In this document: positions 52,399-62,274 of the stretch, one piece after another | Layout of the letters: each line of letters starts with the position of its first letter | Numbering within the stretch: the stretch's first letter is position 1 | Assembly: GCA_030835125.1 (NCBI GenBank) | Contig: JAUQWM010000023.1 | Coordinates: 1-64,000 of the forward strand | Length of the DNA stretch: 64,000 nt | DNA from: Gemmatimonadaceae bacterium | GTDB lineage: Bacteria > Gemmatimonadota > Gemmatimonadetes > Gemmatimonadales > Gemmatimonadaceae | Direction of reading: 5' to 3' | Program-made: the position numbers and the translations under genes | The notes under the pieces: generated by a model | Database searches by the model: none | What the model was told of the DNA's origin: nothing | What the model saw: the letters and a program-made list of their open reading frames with translations, nothing else

Positions 52399-54417
52399 CT
52401 ACGGGATGACCACGTTGTTCAGGTCATTCAGCGCCTTCTGCAGCAGCCGGACCTTGGGCTGGTCACACGAGTTGCGCGCGTCGGCTTCCAGTGACGACGC
52501 CAGCTGGGACAGGGCATTGGCCCGCGCCGGCCCCGACGACCGTTCCGCCGTGGCGATCGAGGATCGCACGGACGCGAGGCGCGAGGCGTTCAGGCACTTC
52601 GAGCGCTCGAGCTGGTCGACGTACGCCTTCGCCAGCGGGAAACTCGGCGGCCAGGCGATCTTCGGCTGCCCCTGCGCGTTGAGGTGGGTCCACCGCACCG
52701 TCTTCGCGGCGTCGATCTCGTTCTGTGTCACGTGCTCGCTCGGGACCATCTCGGCGACGTCGAGGCCGCGGGCGATCTCGGAGCTCACGATCGCGCCGTT
52801 GTACCAGTACACCGACCACGAACCGCCCATCGCCATGCGGGTCGAGTCGACCGGGCCACGATCGAAGAACGCGATCTCCTTCGGGTTCGCGGCATCCGTC
52901 CAGTCAAAGACCGAGATGCCGCCCTGGTACCAGGCCTGCACCATCACGTCGCGCCCGGGGATCGGGATCAGCGACCCGTTGTGCGCCACGCAGTTCTCCT
53001 GCGCGGTCTGCGCCGCGGGCAGCTTGTAGTAGCTCTGGAACTTCATCTTCCCGTTCACGATCGTGAAGATGGCGTCCGAGCCCCACTCCTTCTTGTCCGA
53101 GGCGCGGCACCGCGGGGCGCCACCGCCGCCCCACTCGTCCGAGAACAGGATCTTGGTGCCGTCGTTGTTGAACGTCGCCGAATGCCAGTACGCGAAGTTC
53201 GAGTCCGACACCGCGTCCAGCCGGATCGGGTTCAGGGGATCCTTGATGTCGAGCAGGAAGCCGTGGCCCTCGCACGCGCCACCGGCCAGTCCGAGCGCCG
53301 GGTAGACGGTGATGTCGTGGCACTGCCGGAACGGCGAGTTGGGCGTGACCCCGGGCACCGGCGCCGGTCCCTGGGCCCCGAAGACCCGGTTCACGACCGT
53401 CTGGACCTCCGCGCGGAGCTTGGCGCTGTCGGCGCCCGTCGGGGCGCCCGTTCCGCCGCGCAGCTTGACGAGGCTGTCGAGCTGGGCGCGCACGAACACC
53501 GATCCGAGGGCGATTTCCTGGCCGCTCTGCGGATTGAGGGCGATGAACGCCCCTGCGGCCTTCGCCGCCGCCAGCGCCCGCTGGGCGGCGGCGAGGTCCT
53601 CGGCGGCGGCGCCGTGCGAGGCGGGCGTCACCAGCCCGCTGAAGATGTTGGCCCGGTTGGCGACCGCGGCCGCGGCCGGGTTGGCCAGCGGGACCTTGAT
53701 GATCTCGATGCGCATCAGCGCCGAGTTCGGGTCCTTCTCCGGCGTGTCGCGAACGCAGCCCGGCAGTTCGTTAGGCGAACGGACGCCGGCGGAGCCCGAG
53801 ACGTAGATGTACACGTTCTCGCGGTCGTCCGGGTCTTCCAGCACCGTGTGCGTGTGCGACCCGCGGCAGGTCTGGACGTTGGCGACGAGCTTCGGGTTGC
53901 GGATGTCGCTGATGTCGAAGATGCGGACGCCGCGCATGCGCTGGGCGCTCACCGTGTCCGGCACGCCACCCGGCTTGCAGTCGATGCGGCCGTTGTTCGC
54001 CTCCGCCGACATGAACATCAGGTTGCGGTAGACGGACACGTCGTTCTGCGAGGCCGGGCATTCGTACGCGGTCACCAGCACCGGGTTGGCCGGGTTGCTG
54101 ACGTCCCAGATCACCGGGCCGTTGTAGTTGCCCTGGATCGCGTAGTTGCCGACAAAGGCCAGGTCGGAGTTGGTGATCCCGAGGAATCCCGGCGGCGAGA
54201 CCGCCTTGGCGGTGACGCGCAGGTTCCCGATCGCCTCGCCGGCGTTCGTCAGGCCGGCCTTGAGCCCGACGCGCGGGTCAACCGGCGCGGGCTGTGGCAT
54301 CGGTTCGGGGGTGGGCGGTGTGCTCCCGCCGCAGGCCGCCGACAACACGATGGCGGCAGACACTGCAAGCCGGGCAGTGATCGAGTGCGCGCGGAATGCG
54401 CGAGTGGCAAGGGTCAT
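52399..54417 (-). CDS. LVIVD-repeat lipoprotein
   Basis: 672 residues. Lipoprotein signal VSAAIVLSAACGG; an intervening Pro-rich linker (STPPTPEPMPQPAPVDP) anchors the domain. Propeller-like LVIVD repeats: GPVIWDVSNPANPVLVTAY, GVRIFDISDIRNPKLVANV, SPEHGFLLDIKDPLNPIRL (approximate), SVFDWTDAANPKEIAFFD. A Cys-rich part (ECPASQ, DCKPGG, TCRGSHTHT) may hold disulfides. The alanine-rich helix near 270-330 is an insertion. Function unknown, found widely in Gram-negative soil bacteria. Second gene of an operon after the DUF305 gene. Confidence 0.88.
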   Translation of the reverse strand: MTLATRAFRAHSITARLAVSAAIVLSAACGGSTPPTPEPMPQPAPVDPRVGLKAGLTNAGEAIGNLRVTAKAVSPPGFLGITNSDLAFVGNYAIQGNYNGPVIWDVSNPANPVLVTAYECPASQNDVSVYRNLMFMSAEANNGRIDCKPGGVPDTVSAQRMRGVRIFDISDIRNPKLVANVQTCRGSHTHTVLEDPDDRENVYIYVSGSAGVRSPNELPGCVRDTPEKDPNSALMRIEIIKVPLANPAAAAVANRANIFSGLVTPASHGAAAEDLAAAQRALAAAKAAGAFIALNPQSGQEIALGSVFVRAQLDSLVKLRGGTGAPTGADSAKLRAEVQTVVNRVFGAQGPAPVPGVTPNSPFRQCHDITVYPALGLAGGACEGHGFLLDIKDPLNPIRLDAVSDSNFAYWHSATFNNDGTKILFSDEWGGGGAPRCRASDKKEWGSDAIFTIVNGKMKFQSYYKLPAAQTAQENCVAHNGSLIPIPGRDVMVQAWYQGGISVFDWTDAANPKEIAFFDRGPVDSTRMAMGGSWSVYWYNGAIVSSEIARGLDVAEMVPSEHVTQNEIDAAKTVRWTHLNAQGQPKIAWPPSFPLAKAYVDQLERSKCLNASRLASVRSSIATAERSSGPARANALSQLASSLEADARNSCDQPKVRLLQKALNDLNNVVIP

Positions 54418-54452
54418 GTCTTCGTCCTGTGTTGGTGGAACGGGTGCGCTGG

Positions 54453-55115
54453 TCAGTCCAGCTCGAGCAGCATCTGCAGCATCCGGTTGATCTCGGTCGT
54501 CTGGTCGACCTGGACGTCGGACGCGAACTTGAACACGAATTCGTCCTGGCCGGCGCCGTGCGAATCGAACAACTCCTTCACCATCGCGACCGCGCCTCGA
54601 TGATGCTGGATCATGAAGGTCAGGAAGAGCCGGTCGAACTCGGGCCCGCGCGCCGCGTCCAGCTCCTTCATCTGGGCGTCGGTGAGCATGCCCGGCATGA
54701 GCATCACATGATCCATCCCGCCCATGGTCATCTTCATGCCGGCTGGATCAGCCTCGGGAACGGGCTGGCCACGGTCCTTGAGCCACGTCTGCATCAGCAG
54801 GATCTCGTCGGCCTGGCCGGTGAGGATACGCTCGGTCAGGCGGATCACGGCCGGACTGGCGCCGTGGGAGGGCGCCCACTGGGCCATCACCAAAGCCTGG
54901 GCATGGTGGCTGATCATGCCCGACAGGAAATGAATGTCGGCCTTCGTGTACGGGTATCGCGCACTGTCCGCGCGGGCGCGCGCGACCGCCGCCTCGTCGC
55001 CCATGGCCCCGTGCAGCGGATCCGTCGATGCGCCCCGCGCACCGCCACAGGCCGTGACCAGCGCGATGAAGGCGATGCTTCGTACGATCGGTGACTTGAG
55101 TTCGTGCACTGTCAC
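54453..55115 (-). CDS. DUF305 lipoprotein
   Basis: 220 residues from GTG at 55115 with GGAAGAGG upstream. Lipobox IALVTACGG. DUF305 features: HFLSGMISHHAQALVMAQW, ILTGQADEILLMQTWLKD, PGMLTDAQMKELDAARG, FMIQHHRGAVAMVKELF. A ferritin-like four-helix protein with many His/Met residues (MKMTMGGMDHVMLMPGM), which suggests metal (copper) binding. 35 bp before the LVIVD gene, so they are likely one operon. Confidence 0.88.
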   Translation of the reverse strand: MTVHELKSPIVRSIAFIALVTACGGARGASTDPLHGAMGDEAAVARARADSARYPYTKADIHFLSGMISHHAQALVMAQWAPSHGASPAVIRLTERILTGQADEILLMQTWLKDRGQPVPEADPAGMKMTMGGMDHVMLMPGMLTDAQMKELDAARGPEFDRLFLTFMIQHHRGAVAMVKELFDSHGAGQDEFVFKFASDVQVDQTTEINRMLQMLLELD

Positions 55116-55474
55116 AGTCCTGACCTCTTCCTTACCTCGCCGGCTGCCCGGCAGGATATGCGACCGGCCTCGCGGGGACGAACCGTGCGGTGGCCGGCAA
55201 TGTGAACACTGACAATAACCCGAACCGCGTCCGCTGGACCATTGGTTCCCTGGCTCCCTCGGGGTGACCAGCTTTCCATCGTCCTTCGGGGGCGACCATG
55301 CTGCCAGCGCACCAATCGGCCTCAGCTTTTGCCATTCCGCAACCCCGGGGACCGTGCCGCTGCCCGATTGCCGCAGCGGACGCCCTGTTGCGGGGTCCCC
55401 GACCGTTGGGCCCGGCACGTGGCGCCCCGCGAACGTGGCGATAGCTTCTCCCGCCGTCGTCCACCGGAGACTCC
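55116..55474. other. Divergent intergenic region
   Basis: No coding region seen. It carries the promoters for the leftward DUF305-LVIVD operon and the rightward DUF1028 gene. I could not identify -10/-35 boxes with confidence. No repeat array is present here, in contrast to most other long junctions. Confidence 0.5.
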
Positions 55475-56242
55475 ATGAGACGCGCGCTGCTTGCACTCCT
55501 CATCATGGCCCCCGCTGCCGGGGCGCAGGAGAAGGACTCCACGCGCGGCGGCATCGCCCCGTGGCCGCCGGTGGCGACCTTCTCCATCCTGGCCATGGAT
55601 CCCGCGACCGGCGAGATCGGCGGCGCGGTGCAATCCCGCGTGTTCTCGGTCGGGAACGGCGTCCTGTGGGCCGAGGCCGGGGTCGGCATCGCTGCCACGC
55701 AGGCGATCGTCGACGTGAGCTACGGTTCGCAGGCGCTGGCGCTGCTGCGGCAGGGACTCGGCGCGGAGCAGGTGGTGAAGCAGGTCTGGGAGTCCGACCC
55801 GGATCCGCGTCCCGCGGACTGGAGCAAGCAGGGACGCCAGTTCGCCGTCCTCGACGCGAAAGGCAACGTGTTCGCCTTCACCGGTCCGCGCGCGACCGAA
55901 TGGGCGGGTCACAGGTCATGTTCGGCGAAGGACACACCCTGCACCGCGCAAGGAAACATCCTGGCCGGGCAAGCAGTGGTTGACTCGATGGTCGCCGCCT
56001 ACGAGCGCACCGCCGGCCAGCACATCTCGCTCCGATTGATGGAGGCGCTCGAAGCGGGCCAGCGCGCCGGCGGCGACAAGCGCGGCATGCAATCCGCCGC
56101 CATGCTCATCGTGAAGAAGGGCGGCGGGGTCTGGCTGAACAACGATGTCGTGCTGCGGCTCCAGGTGGATGATAGCCCGGAGCCCATTGTCGAGTTACGC
56201 AGGCTGGTCGAGAAGGCAGCGGGCCAGCGAAGAAGACGATGA
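55475..56242 (+). CDS. DUF1028 secreted protein (Ntn-hydrolase-like)
   Basis: 255 residues; ATG with GGAG upstream, signal peptide MRRALLALLIMAPAAGAQ. DUF1028 core: ATFSILAMDPATGEIGGAVQSRV, GVGIAATQAIVDVSYG, DTPCTAQGNILAGQAVVDSM. Members are predicted N-terminal nucleophile-type hydrolases often next to amidohydrolases. Activity unknown. Followed by a long GCAGAGT array. Confidence 0.88.
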   Translation: MRRALLALLIMAPAAGAQEKDSTRGGIAPWPPVATFSILAMDPATGEIGGAVQSRVFSVGNGVLWAEAGVGIAATQAIVDVSYGSQALALLRQGLGAEQVVKQVWESDPDPRPADWSKQGRQFAVLDAKGNVFAFTGPRATEWAGHRSCSAKDTPCTAQGNILAGQAVVDSMVAAYERTAGQHISLRLMEALEAGQRAGGDKRGMQSAAMLIVKKGGGVWLNNDVVLRLQVDDSPEPIVELRRLVEKAAGQRRRR

Positions 56243-56248
56243 GCGAGT

Positions 56249-56367
56249 GCAGAGTGCAGAGTGCAGAGTGCAGAGTGCAGAGTGCAGAGTGCAGAGTGCA
56301 GAGTGCAGAGTGCAGAGTGCAGAGTGCAGAGTGCAGAGTGCAGAGTGCAGAGTGCAGATCGCAGAGC
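56249..56367. repeat. Heptanucleotide array GCAGAGT (17 units)
   Basis: Fifteen perfect GCAGAGT units, then GCAGATC and GCAGAGC, starting 6 bp after the DUF1028 stop. It is the longest array, between convergent genes, and matches the array at 44822. Confidence 0.95.
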
Positions 56368-56379
56368 GACGGCAGTGCC

Positions 56380-56421
56380 GAGTCACGAGTCACGAGTCAC
56401 AAGTCACGAGTCACGAATCAA
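56380..56421. repeat. Heptanucleotide array GARTCAC (6 units)
   Basis: GAGTCAC three times, AAGTCAC, GAGTCAC, GAATCAA. Its last unit supplies the stop codon (TGA on the minus strand) of the UPF0182 gene. Confidence 0.9.
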
Positions 56422-59165
56422 GGCCGTCCCTGCGTCAACCTTCGCACCAGCTCGCCCAGCCGGTTCATCTCATCCCCGTACTGTGCCCAGTTCCCCGCGC
56501 GCTGGGCGGCGATGGCCCGGTCGTGCGCGTCCTGCAACTGGCGCAGCAACGTGGCATCGAACCCGGGCGTCTGCGCGCGCGACACCGAGTCCCGTGCCGT
56601 CACCTCGGCGACGGCCGTGCGGCCTCCGGCTCCGCCCCCGAACAGCAACGCCAGCCCGGCGTCGAGCGTCTCGGCCATCACCACCTGGTTCTGGTGCGCC
56701 ACCACCACGCGCTTCAGCTCCGGGATCTGCCCCCCCTCGGCCCGCAGGTACAGCGGCTGCACGTAGATCAGCGATTGCTCGATCGGGATCACCAGCAGTT
56801 CGCCGCGAATCACCTCCGACCCGCGCTGGTCCCACAGCGTGACCTGTCGCGCGATCTCGGTGTCCTGGTTGATCCGGTTCACGATCTGCCGCGGCCCGAA
56901 GACGAGGCTCTGCTTCGGGAAGCGATACACGAGCAGCTTGCCATAGTGCTCGCCATCGCTGCGCGCCACCATCCACGCCGCCAGGTTGTCCTTCTGCCGC
57001 GGCGTGAACGGCGTCATGAAGATGTACTCGGCGGTATCCTCGTCAGGCAGCCGCATCACGATGTGCCGCATGAACGGGTTGCGTTCGCCTCCCTGGTCCA
57101 CCACCGGGATCTGCCACTGGTCCTCGCGGTGGTAGAACAGTTCGGGCTCGGTCATGTGGTACGTCGTGTACAGCGTCGCCTGCGTCCGGTACAGATCCTC
57201 GGGGTACCGCAGGTGACGCCGCACGTCCGACGGCATCGAGTCGAGGGGCAGCAGGATCCCGGGGAAGATCCGTGCCTGCGTGCGGATCAGCGGGTCAGCG
57301 GCGTCGGCGATGTAGGCGCGGACGGTGCCATGGTACGCGTCGACCGTCACCTTCACGCTGTTGCGCATGTACGTCGTGCCGTCCGGAAGGCGTGCGGCAT
57401 ACGGATACCGCGTCGTGCTCGTGTAGGCGTCGATGATCCAGGTCAGTTCACCGGCATCGGTCAGGACGAGGTACGGGTCGCCATCGAGCCGCACAAACGG
57501 GAGCGCGCGCCGCGCCCGCTGCACCACGTTGCGATGGTACAGGATCTTGCTCGACGATGTGATGTCGCCCGACAGCAGCATCTTGAGCGACGAGAAGTGC
57601 CAGGCCAGCACGCTGCGCCGCCAGAACGTGAGCGGCACGCCGCCGCGTCCTTCATACGTCGCCGTGATGTTCTCGTCACCGGACGGATGGTCGAACTCCG
57701 GCAGGCGCGTCCCGGTGATCGCGAACGTGTTGGTCAGCTCGCCGTAATAGATCTGCGGCCGGGTCACGTTCAGCGTGACCGTTGACGCGGGGGGCAGGTC
57801 CTTGATGAACAGGACCGGCAATCCCTCGGTGGTCACCTGGTTCACCGGCGCGAGCGTGATGCCCATGCCGTGCGTGAACGTGAGGTGATCGTTGATGAAC
57901 GACCGCGTCGGCAGCGAGCCGGTGTTGAGCTCGCGCGCCGACAGGAGCACCTGGCGATACCGGCCGTCGATGACATACCGGTCGTCGTCGACCGAGATGA
58001 AGTCGTAGTAGGTCCGGATCTCCTGGAGCTGCCCGAACGTCTGCAGCAGCGGCTCGCGGTCCCAGAGCCTGACGTTCTCGATCGTCGGCCCGTTGGCACG
58101 GATGTCGTCCAGCGTCAGCGCGATGTCGCCGGGCAGGTCGCGCGTGGCCACGCTGTCGATGCCCCAGGCCACGCGCGTGGCCTTGATGTGGTTCTCGATG
58201 AACGGGCGCTCGCGTCCCAGCTCGGTCGGCGCCACGACCAGGCGCTGGATGATCGACGGGTATGCGGTACGGCCGAGAAACCCCACCGCGACGTAAGCGA
58301 CGAGCGCGATCGGGACCGCGGGAAGCGCCCGGCGCCGGGCGATGCCCAGCGCGATGAACGCCGCCCCGAGGAGGGCCGTGATCGCGGCGGCGTGCATGCC
58401 CGGACGGCGCGCGTGCATGTCGGCGTAACTCGCGCCGGTGAACGGCCCGGTCGTCGAGTAGACCAGCTCCGGAATCTGCACGACCCAGGTGCGCACCGCC
58501 GCCAGGACGAGGAACGCCGCCACCAGGAGGCCGAGGTGCATCGCCGCCTTCGGCGACAGGTACAGCCGCGGCGACGGGGGACGGATGTCCCCGCGCACGA
58601 GGTACACGAACCCCGCGAGCAGCGCCGACAGCACCGTGAGCGCACTGAGGAGGCCGAGCACCATCGAGTACGCCGGCATCGCGAACGTGTAGAACCCGAT
58701 GTCGCGCCCGAAGACCGGGTCGGTGGCGCCGAACGGTGTCCCGTTGAGGAACTGCAACGCGGTCATCCACGCCGCCGCGCCCGAGATCCCCGTCAGCACC
58801 GCGAAGACCGCGGCGGCGGGCGTCGTCAGGCGGGGCAGGCGCTCGATCAGTTCCACCAGGTTCGGCGGCAACTGGCCGGTGAAGACCGTGTGGGGCGGAC
58901 CGCCCCGCCGTGCAATGCGCAGGTTCAGCGCGAGCACGGCATACGCCACCACCGTCACGAGCACGAACAGCACGCCCTTGGCCAGCAGCTCCGTCGTGAA
59001 GACGCGCTCGAACCCGATCTCCCGGAACCAGAACAGGTCGGCGGCCAGGCGAACCGTCGCCGGGAAGACGAAGAGGACCAGCAGGACAACCGCGATCAGG
59101 ACGCGGAGGGCGCCGCGACTGCCAGGGCCTCCCGGTACCAGCCGGAGCTGCGGAGCATCATCCAT
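56418..59165 (-). CDS. UPF0182 family membrane protein
   Basis: 915 residues. Seven N-terminal membrane helices (about residues 20-330) and a large extracytoplasmic domain. Family motifs: WFREIGFERVFTTELLAKG, DPVFGRDIGFYTFAMPAY, ENHIKATRVAWGID, FINDHLTFTHGMGI, KILYHRNVVQRARRALPF, WIIDAYTSTTRYPYA. C-terminal helix for protein contacts. Function unknown; found in many bacteria. Its stop falls within a repeat unit. Confidence 0.92.
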   Translation of the reverse strand: MDDAPQLRLVPGGPGSRGALRVLIAVVLLVLFVFPATVRLAADLFWFREIGFERVFTTELLAKGVLFVLVTVVAYAVLALNLRIARRGGPPHTVFTGQLPPNLVELIERLPRLTTPAAAVFAVLTGISGAAAWMTALQFLNGTPFGATDPVFGRDIGFYTFAMPAYSMVLGLLSALTVLSALLAGFVYLVRGDIRPPSPRLYLSPKAAMHLGLLVAAFLVLAAVRTWVVQIPELVYSTTGPFTGASYADMHARRPGMHAAAITALLGAAFIALGIARRRALPAVPIALVAYVAVGFLGRTAYPSIIQRLVVAPTELGRERPFIENHIKATRVAWGIDSVATRDLPGDIALTLDDIRANGPTIENVRLWDREPLLQTFGQLQEIRTYYDFISVDDDRYVIDGRYRQVLLSARELNTGSLPTRSFINDHLTFTHGMGITLAPVNQVTTEGLPVLFIKDLPPASTVTLNVTRPQIYYGELTNTFAITGTRLPEFDHPSGDENITATYEGRGGVPLTFWRRSVLAWHFSSLKMLLSGDITSSSKILYHRNVVQRARRALPFVRLDGDPYLVLTDAGELTWIIDAYTSTTRYPYAARLPDGTTYMRNSVKVTVDAYHGTVRAYIADAADPLIRTQARIFPGILLPLDSMPSDVRRHLRYPEDLYRTQATLYTTYHMTEPELFYHREDQWQIPVVDQGGERNPFMRHIVMRLPDEDTAEYIFMTPFTPRQKDNLAAWMVARSDGEHYGKLLVYRFPKQSLVFGPRQIVNRINQDTEIARQVTLWDQRGSEVIRGELLVIPIEQSLIYVQPLYLRAEGGQIPELKRVVVAHQNQVVMAETLDAGLALLFGGGAGGRTAVAEVTARDSVSRAQTPGFDATLLRQLQDAHDRAIAAQRAGNWAQYGDEMNRLGELVRRLTQGRP

Positions 59166-59301
59166 CGTGGCCTCGTGGTGGTGGTGCCAGCCCTCGCCCC
59201 CGCCAGGCGGGCGCGGAAGGGACAGTTGGAATCTGCGCCGTGTCGCGCTCGGGGGTCAATCGACACTTGGCGCGCGGCGCGCGAAAAGCCTTCTTTGTCG
59301 A

Positions 59302-60888
59302 GTGCTGACGACCCCATTCCTGCTCCGCCGCGGGGGACGCCTGGCGTGCCTGCTGCCCCTGGCGTTGCTGGCCGCGTCCACGGCCGCCGCGCAGGGCCGG
59401 CCGGATCGCATTCGCGCCGTCATCGTGCAGAACGACCCGGTCTTCGACGCGACCGAGGCGCGGTTCTGGCCGTGGCGACTGGCGAACGCGCTCCACGTCG
59501 AGACGCGCGAGTACGTCATTCGGCGCGAGCTGCTGTTCGACGTCGGCGACCCGGTGGACGACGCCCTCATCGCCGAGTCCGAGCGCAACCTCCGCGCGCT
59601 GGGCATCTTCCGGGATGTCGTGATCCTCGGCCAGGACACCGACAGCGGCGTGGTGATGATCGTGCGCACGGCCGATGCCTGGACCACCACGCTGGGCATG
59701 GGGATCGCCACCAGCGGCTCGCAGTCGGCCATCGACCTGTCGGTGCAGGAAGGAAACCTGCTCGGCACGCGGACCGTGGCGCTGCTCGCCTATCGCAACG
59801 ACACCGATCGCAGCTCGGTCGCGCTCGCGTTCGACACGCCGCGCGCGATCGGCGACCGGATCGGGGTCGGGGCCTCCTTCATCGAGCGCTCCGATGGCCG
59901 GGCCGGCACGGGGTCGCTGCGCCTCCCGTTCCTCAGCCTCTCGTCGCGGGTGGGGGCGTCGCTGAATGCGTCGGCGTTCCAGGGACGCGTGCTCCAGTTC
60001 GCGAACGGCACGATCACCGATTCGCTCTGGCGCGAGTCGGCGGTCCTCCGCGGCGACGCCGCGGTCGCGGTGGTGGCCGGCCCGCGCGGCTTCCTCCGCG
60101 TCGGCCTCCTGGGCCAGTGGCTGCGCGACGACCTCATCGCGCTCGAGGCGAAGGCGGCGATCCCGCGCACGCGGACCGCGGTGGTCGGACCCTACCTGAG
60201 CGCGCGGGTGCCGCGGTACATCCGGGTCCGCAACGTCGAGCGCATGGAGCGCACCGAGGACATCGACCTTGGCGTCTCGGCCAACGCGGCGCTGCTGGCC
60301 GCCCCGTCCGCGTGGGGCTACCGCCGCAACGGGGTTGGTGCTTCGTTAGGCGTCGCGGTGGGCGTCCGGCTCCCGACGGGCTTCGCGCGCCTCGGCGCCA
60401 GCGGCTCGATCCTCCAGACCAGCGAGGGGACGGACTCCGCCACCGCCCTCGCCGCCGGCACCATCATCGCCCAGCCCGGGTTGCGCCACCTCGTGGTCCT
60501 CCATGCCTCGGGGGGCATGCAGCGCAACGCGGTTCCCGGCCGGGAGTTCGACCTCGGCCTCGGCGCCGGGCTTCGCGCCTGGCCCGCGCACGCCTTCACC
60601 GGGGACCGCTACTACGTGCTGGCGGCGGAGTATCGCGCGCTCGTCCTGCCGCAGCTGTTCGGCGTGGTCGGGGTCGGGGTGGCGGCGTTCGCGGGGCAGG
60701 GGGGCGCCTGGAATGACGGCGACCCGGTCCGCGCCGGGACGGAGGCGGGCCTGGGCCTCCGCATCGCGTCGCTGCGCGAGGCCGGCGGCGTCTGGCGCCT
60801 CGACCTGTCCCGGCGCGTCGCCGGCCATGGCTACGCCGGCGGCTGGGTGATGTCGTTAGGCCGCGGCTTCGTCTTCGGGCGGATCTGA
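59302..60888 (+). CDS. POTRA plus outer membrane beta-barrel protein (Omp85-like)
   Basis: 528 residues from GTG at 59302; an upstream long open frame is a shadow of UPF0182. Signal peptide LACLLPLALLAAS. A POTRA-like domain (about residues 50-110: VETREYVIRRELLFDVGDP, ESERNLRALGIFRDV) is followed by a beta-barrel with aromatic strand ends (SVALAFDTPRAIGDRIG, VVGPYLSARVPRYIRVR, VLAAEYRALVLPQLFG). Such surface-antigen proteins transport or assemble outer membrane proteins. Two TTA-GGC motifs are in the barrel. Confidence 0.8.
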   Translation: MLTTPFLLRRGGRLACLLPLALLAASTAAAQGRPDRIRAVIVQNDPVFDATEARFWPWRLANALHVETREYVIRRELLFDVGDPVDDALIAESERNLRALGIFRDVVILGQDTDSGVVMIVRTADAWTTTLGMGIATSGSQSAIDLSVQEGNLLGTRTVALLAYRNDTDRSSVALAFDTPRAIGDRIGVGASFIERSDGRAGTGSLRLPFLSLSSRVGASLNASAFQGRVLQFANGTITDSLWRESAVLRGDAAVAVVAGPRGFLRVGLLGQWLRDDLIALEAKAAIPRTRTAVVGPYLSARVPRYIRVRNVERMERTEDIDLGVSANAALLAAPSAWGYRRNGVGASLGVAVGVRLPTGFARLGASGSILQTSEGTDSATALAAGTIIAQPGLRHLVVLHASGGMQRNAVPGREFDLGLGAGLRAWPAHAFTGDRYYVLAAEYRALVLPQLFGVVGVGVAAFAGQGGAWNDGDPVRAGTEAGLGLRIASLREAGGVWRLDLSRRVAGHGYAGGWVMSLGRGFVFGRI

Positions 60889-62274
60889 GTGACGCCGGGA
60901 CTGGCAGGCCTCCTCGCCTACCTGGCCCTGCAACTGGGCATCGGCGCCTGGGTGTCGCGACGCATCAGGGACGAGGCCGATTACCTTCTCGCCGGCCGCA
61001 GCCTCGGGTACACCCTGGCCACGTTCTCCATCTTCGCCACCTGGTTCGGGTCGGAGACGGTCGTGGGATCGGCCGGCAACGCGTTCCGCGACGGCGTCTC
61101 GCTGGCCTCGGCGGAACCGTTCGGCTACGGGCTCTGCCTCATCCTGATGGGGTTCCTCTTCGCCGGCCCGCTCTGGCGCCGCCGCCTGACGACGCTCGCC
61201 GACCTCTTCCGGCAGCGCTACTCGGTGGGCGTGGAGCGACTGGCCGCCGTGATCCTGATCCCCGGCTCGATCCTCTGGGCGGCCGCGCAGATCCGCGGTT
61301 TCGGATACGTGCTGTCGACCGTGACGGACAGCATTCCGATCGACGTCGCCATCGCCATCGCCGCGGGCTTCACCATGCTCTACACCGTCTTCGGCGGACT
61401 CCTCGCCGATGCCATGACCGACGTGATCCAGGGGGTGATGCTGGCGGTCGGACTGGTGGTCGTCCTGGTCGGGGTACTGCTGCAGGTGCATAACGACGGG
61501 GGCGTGGCGGCCACGCTCGCGCAGGTCGGTCCGGTGTCGCTGGTTCCCCCCGGGACCTCGCTGCTGGCGCTCGCGGAGGAATGGGCCATCCCGGTCTGCG
61601 GTTCGGTGATCGCAACGGAACTGGTGGGCCGGATCATAGCCACGAAGACGCCGAACGTCGCCCGGCGCTCCTCGTGGATGGCCGGGACCATGTACATCGC
61701 GATCGGGATCATCCCGCTCGTCATCGGCCTGCTGGGCCAACGGGTCGTGCCTGGCCTCGCGGAACCGGAGCAGGTGATCCCCGCCGTCGCCCACGCCCTC
61801 CTCCCGACGGTGTTCTTCGCGATCTTCGCCGGCGCGCTCGTCTCCGCCATCCTCTCCACGGTGGACAGCACGCTGCTCGTCGCCTCCGGACTCCTGTCGC
61901 ACAACCTGCTCGTCCCGGCCTTCCGCGTCACCAACGAACGCACCAAGGTGCGGCTGGCGCGGGCCGGCGTGCTCGCGTTCGGGGTGCTGGCCTATGTCCA
62001 GGCCGTCCGCGCCGACGGTGTCTTCGAGCTGGTGGAGGAAGCGTCGGCGTTCGGATCGGGCGGTGTCCTGGTGACCGTGTGCTTCGCGCTGTTCACGAAG
62101 GTTGGCGGCCCGATGGCGGCGACCGGCACGCTGCTCTGCGGGTTGGCGGCGTACCTGCTCGCCACGGCGACGGGGTTTGCGTATCCGTTCCTGCTCTCGC
62201 TGGCGGTGTCGCTGGCGTCGTACCTGCTCGTCGCCCCCATGGAGCGAGTCGCCGGGAGGATGCGCCGTGCCTGA
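60889..62274 (+). CDS. Sodium:solute symporter (SSS family)
   Basis: 461 residues; GTG immediately after the previous stop. About 13 helices. SSS features: EADYLLAGRSLGYTLATFSI, ATWFGSETVVGSAGNAFRDG, GFGYVLSTVTDSIP, YTVFGGLLADAMTDVIQGV, and AGALVSAILSTVDSTLLVAS. Substrate open; it could be an amino acid, sugar or organic acid, taken up with Na+. The next gene starts 8 bp inside its 3' end. Confidence 0.9.
   Translation: MTPGLAGLLAYLALQLGIGAWVSRRIRDEADYLLAGRSLGYTLATFSIFATWFGSETVVGSAGNAFRDGVSLASAEPFGYGLCLILMGFLFAGPLWRRRLTTLADLFRQRYSVGVERLAAVILIPGSILWAAAQIRGFGYVLSTVTDSIPIDVAIAIAAGFTMLYTVFGGLLADAMTDVIQGVMLAVGLVVVLVGVLLQVHNDGGVAATLAQVGPVSLVPPGTSLLALAEEWAIPVCGSVIATELVGRIIATKTPNVARRSSWMAGTMYIAIGIIPLVIGLLGQRVVPGLAEPEQVIPAVAHALLPTVFFAIFAGALVSAILSTVDSTLLVASGLLSHNLLVPAFRVTNERTKVRLARAGVLAFGVLAYVQAVRADGVFELVEEASAFGSGGVLVTVCFALFTKVGGPMAATGTLLCGLAAYLLATATGFAYPFLLSLAVSLASYLLVAPMERVAGRMRRA

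Noticed and set aside
44822-56367. CRISPR array
   Set aside because: Units are 7 bp with no spacers and no cas genes nearby.
57870-60716. Very long (948-codon) open frame antisense to UPF0182 and in another frame of the barrel gene
   Set aside because: Arg/Pro-rich composition and no motif; it spans two well-supported genes.
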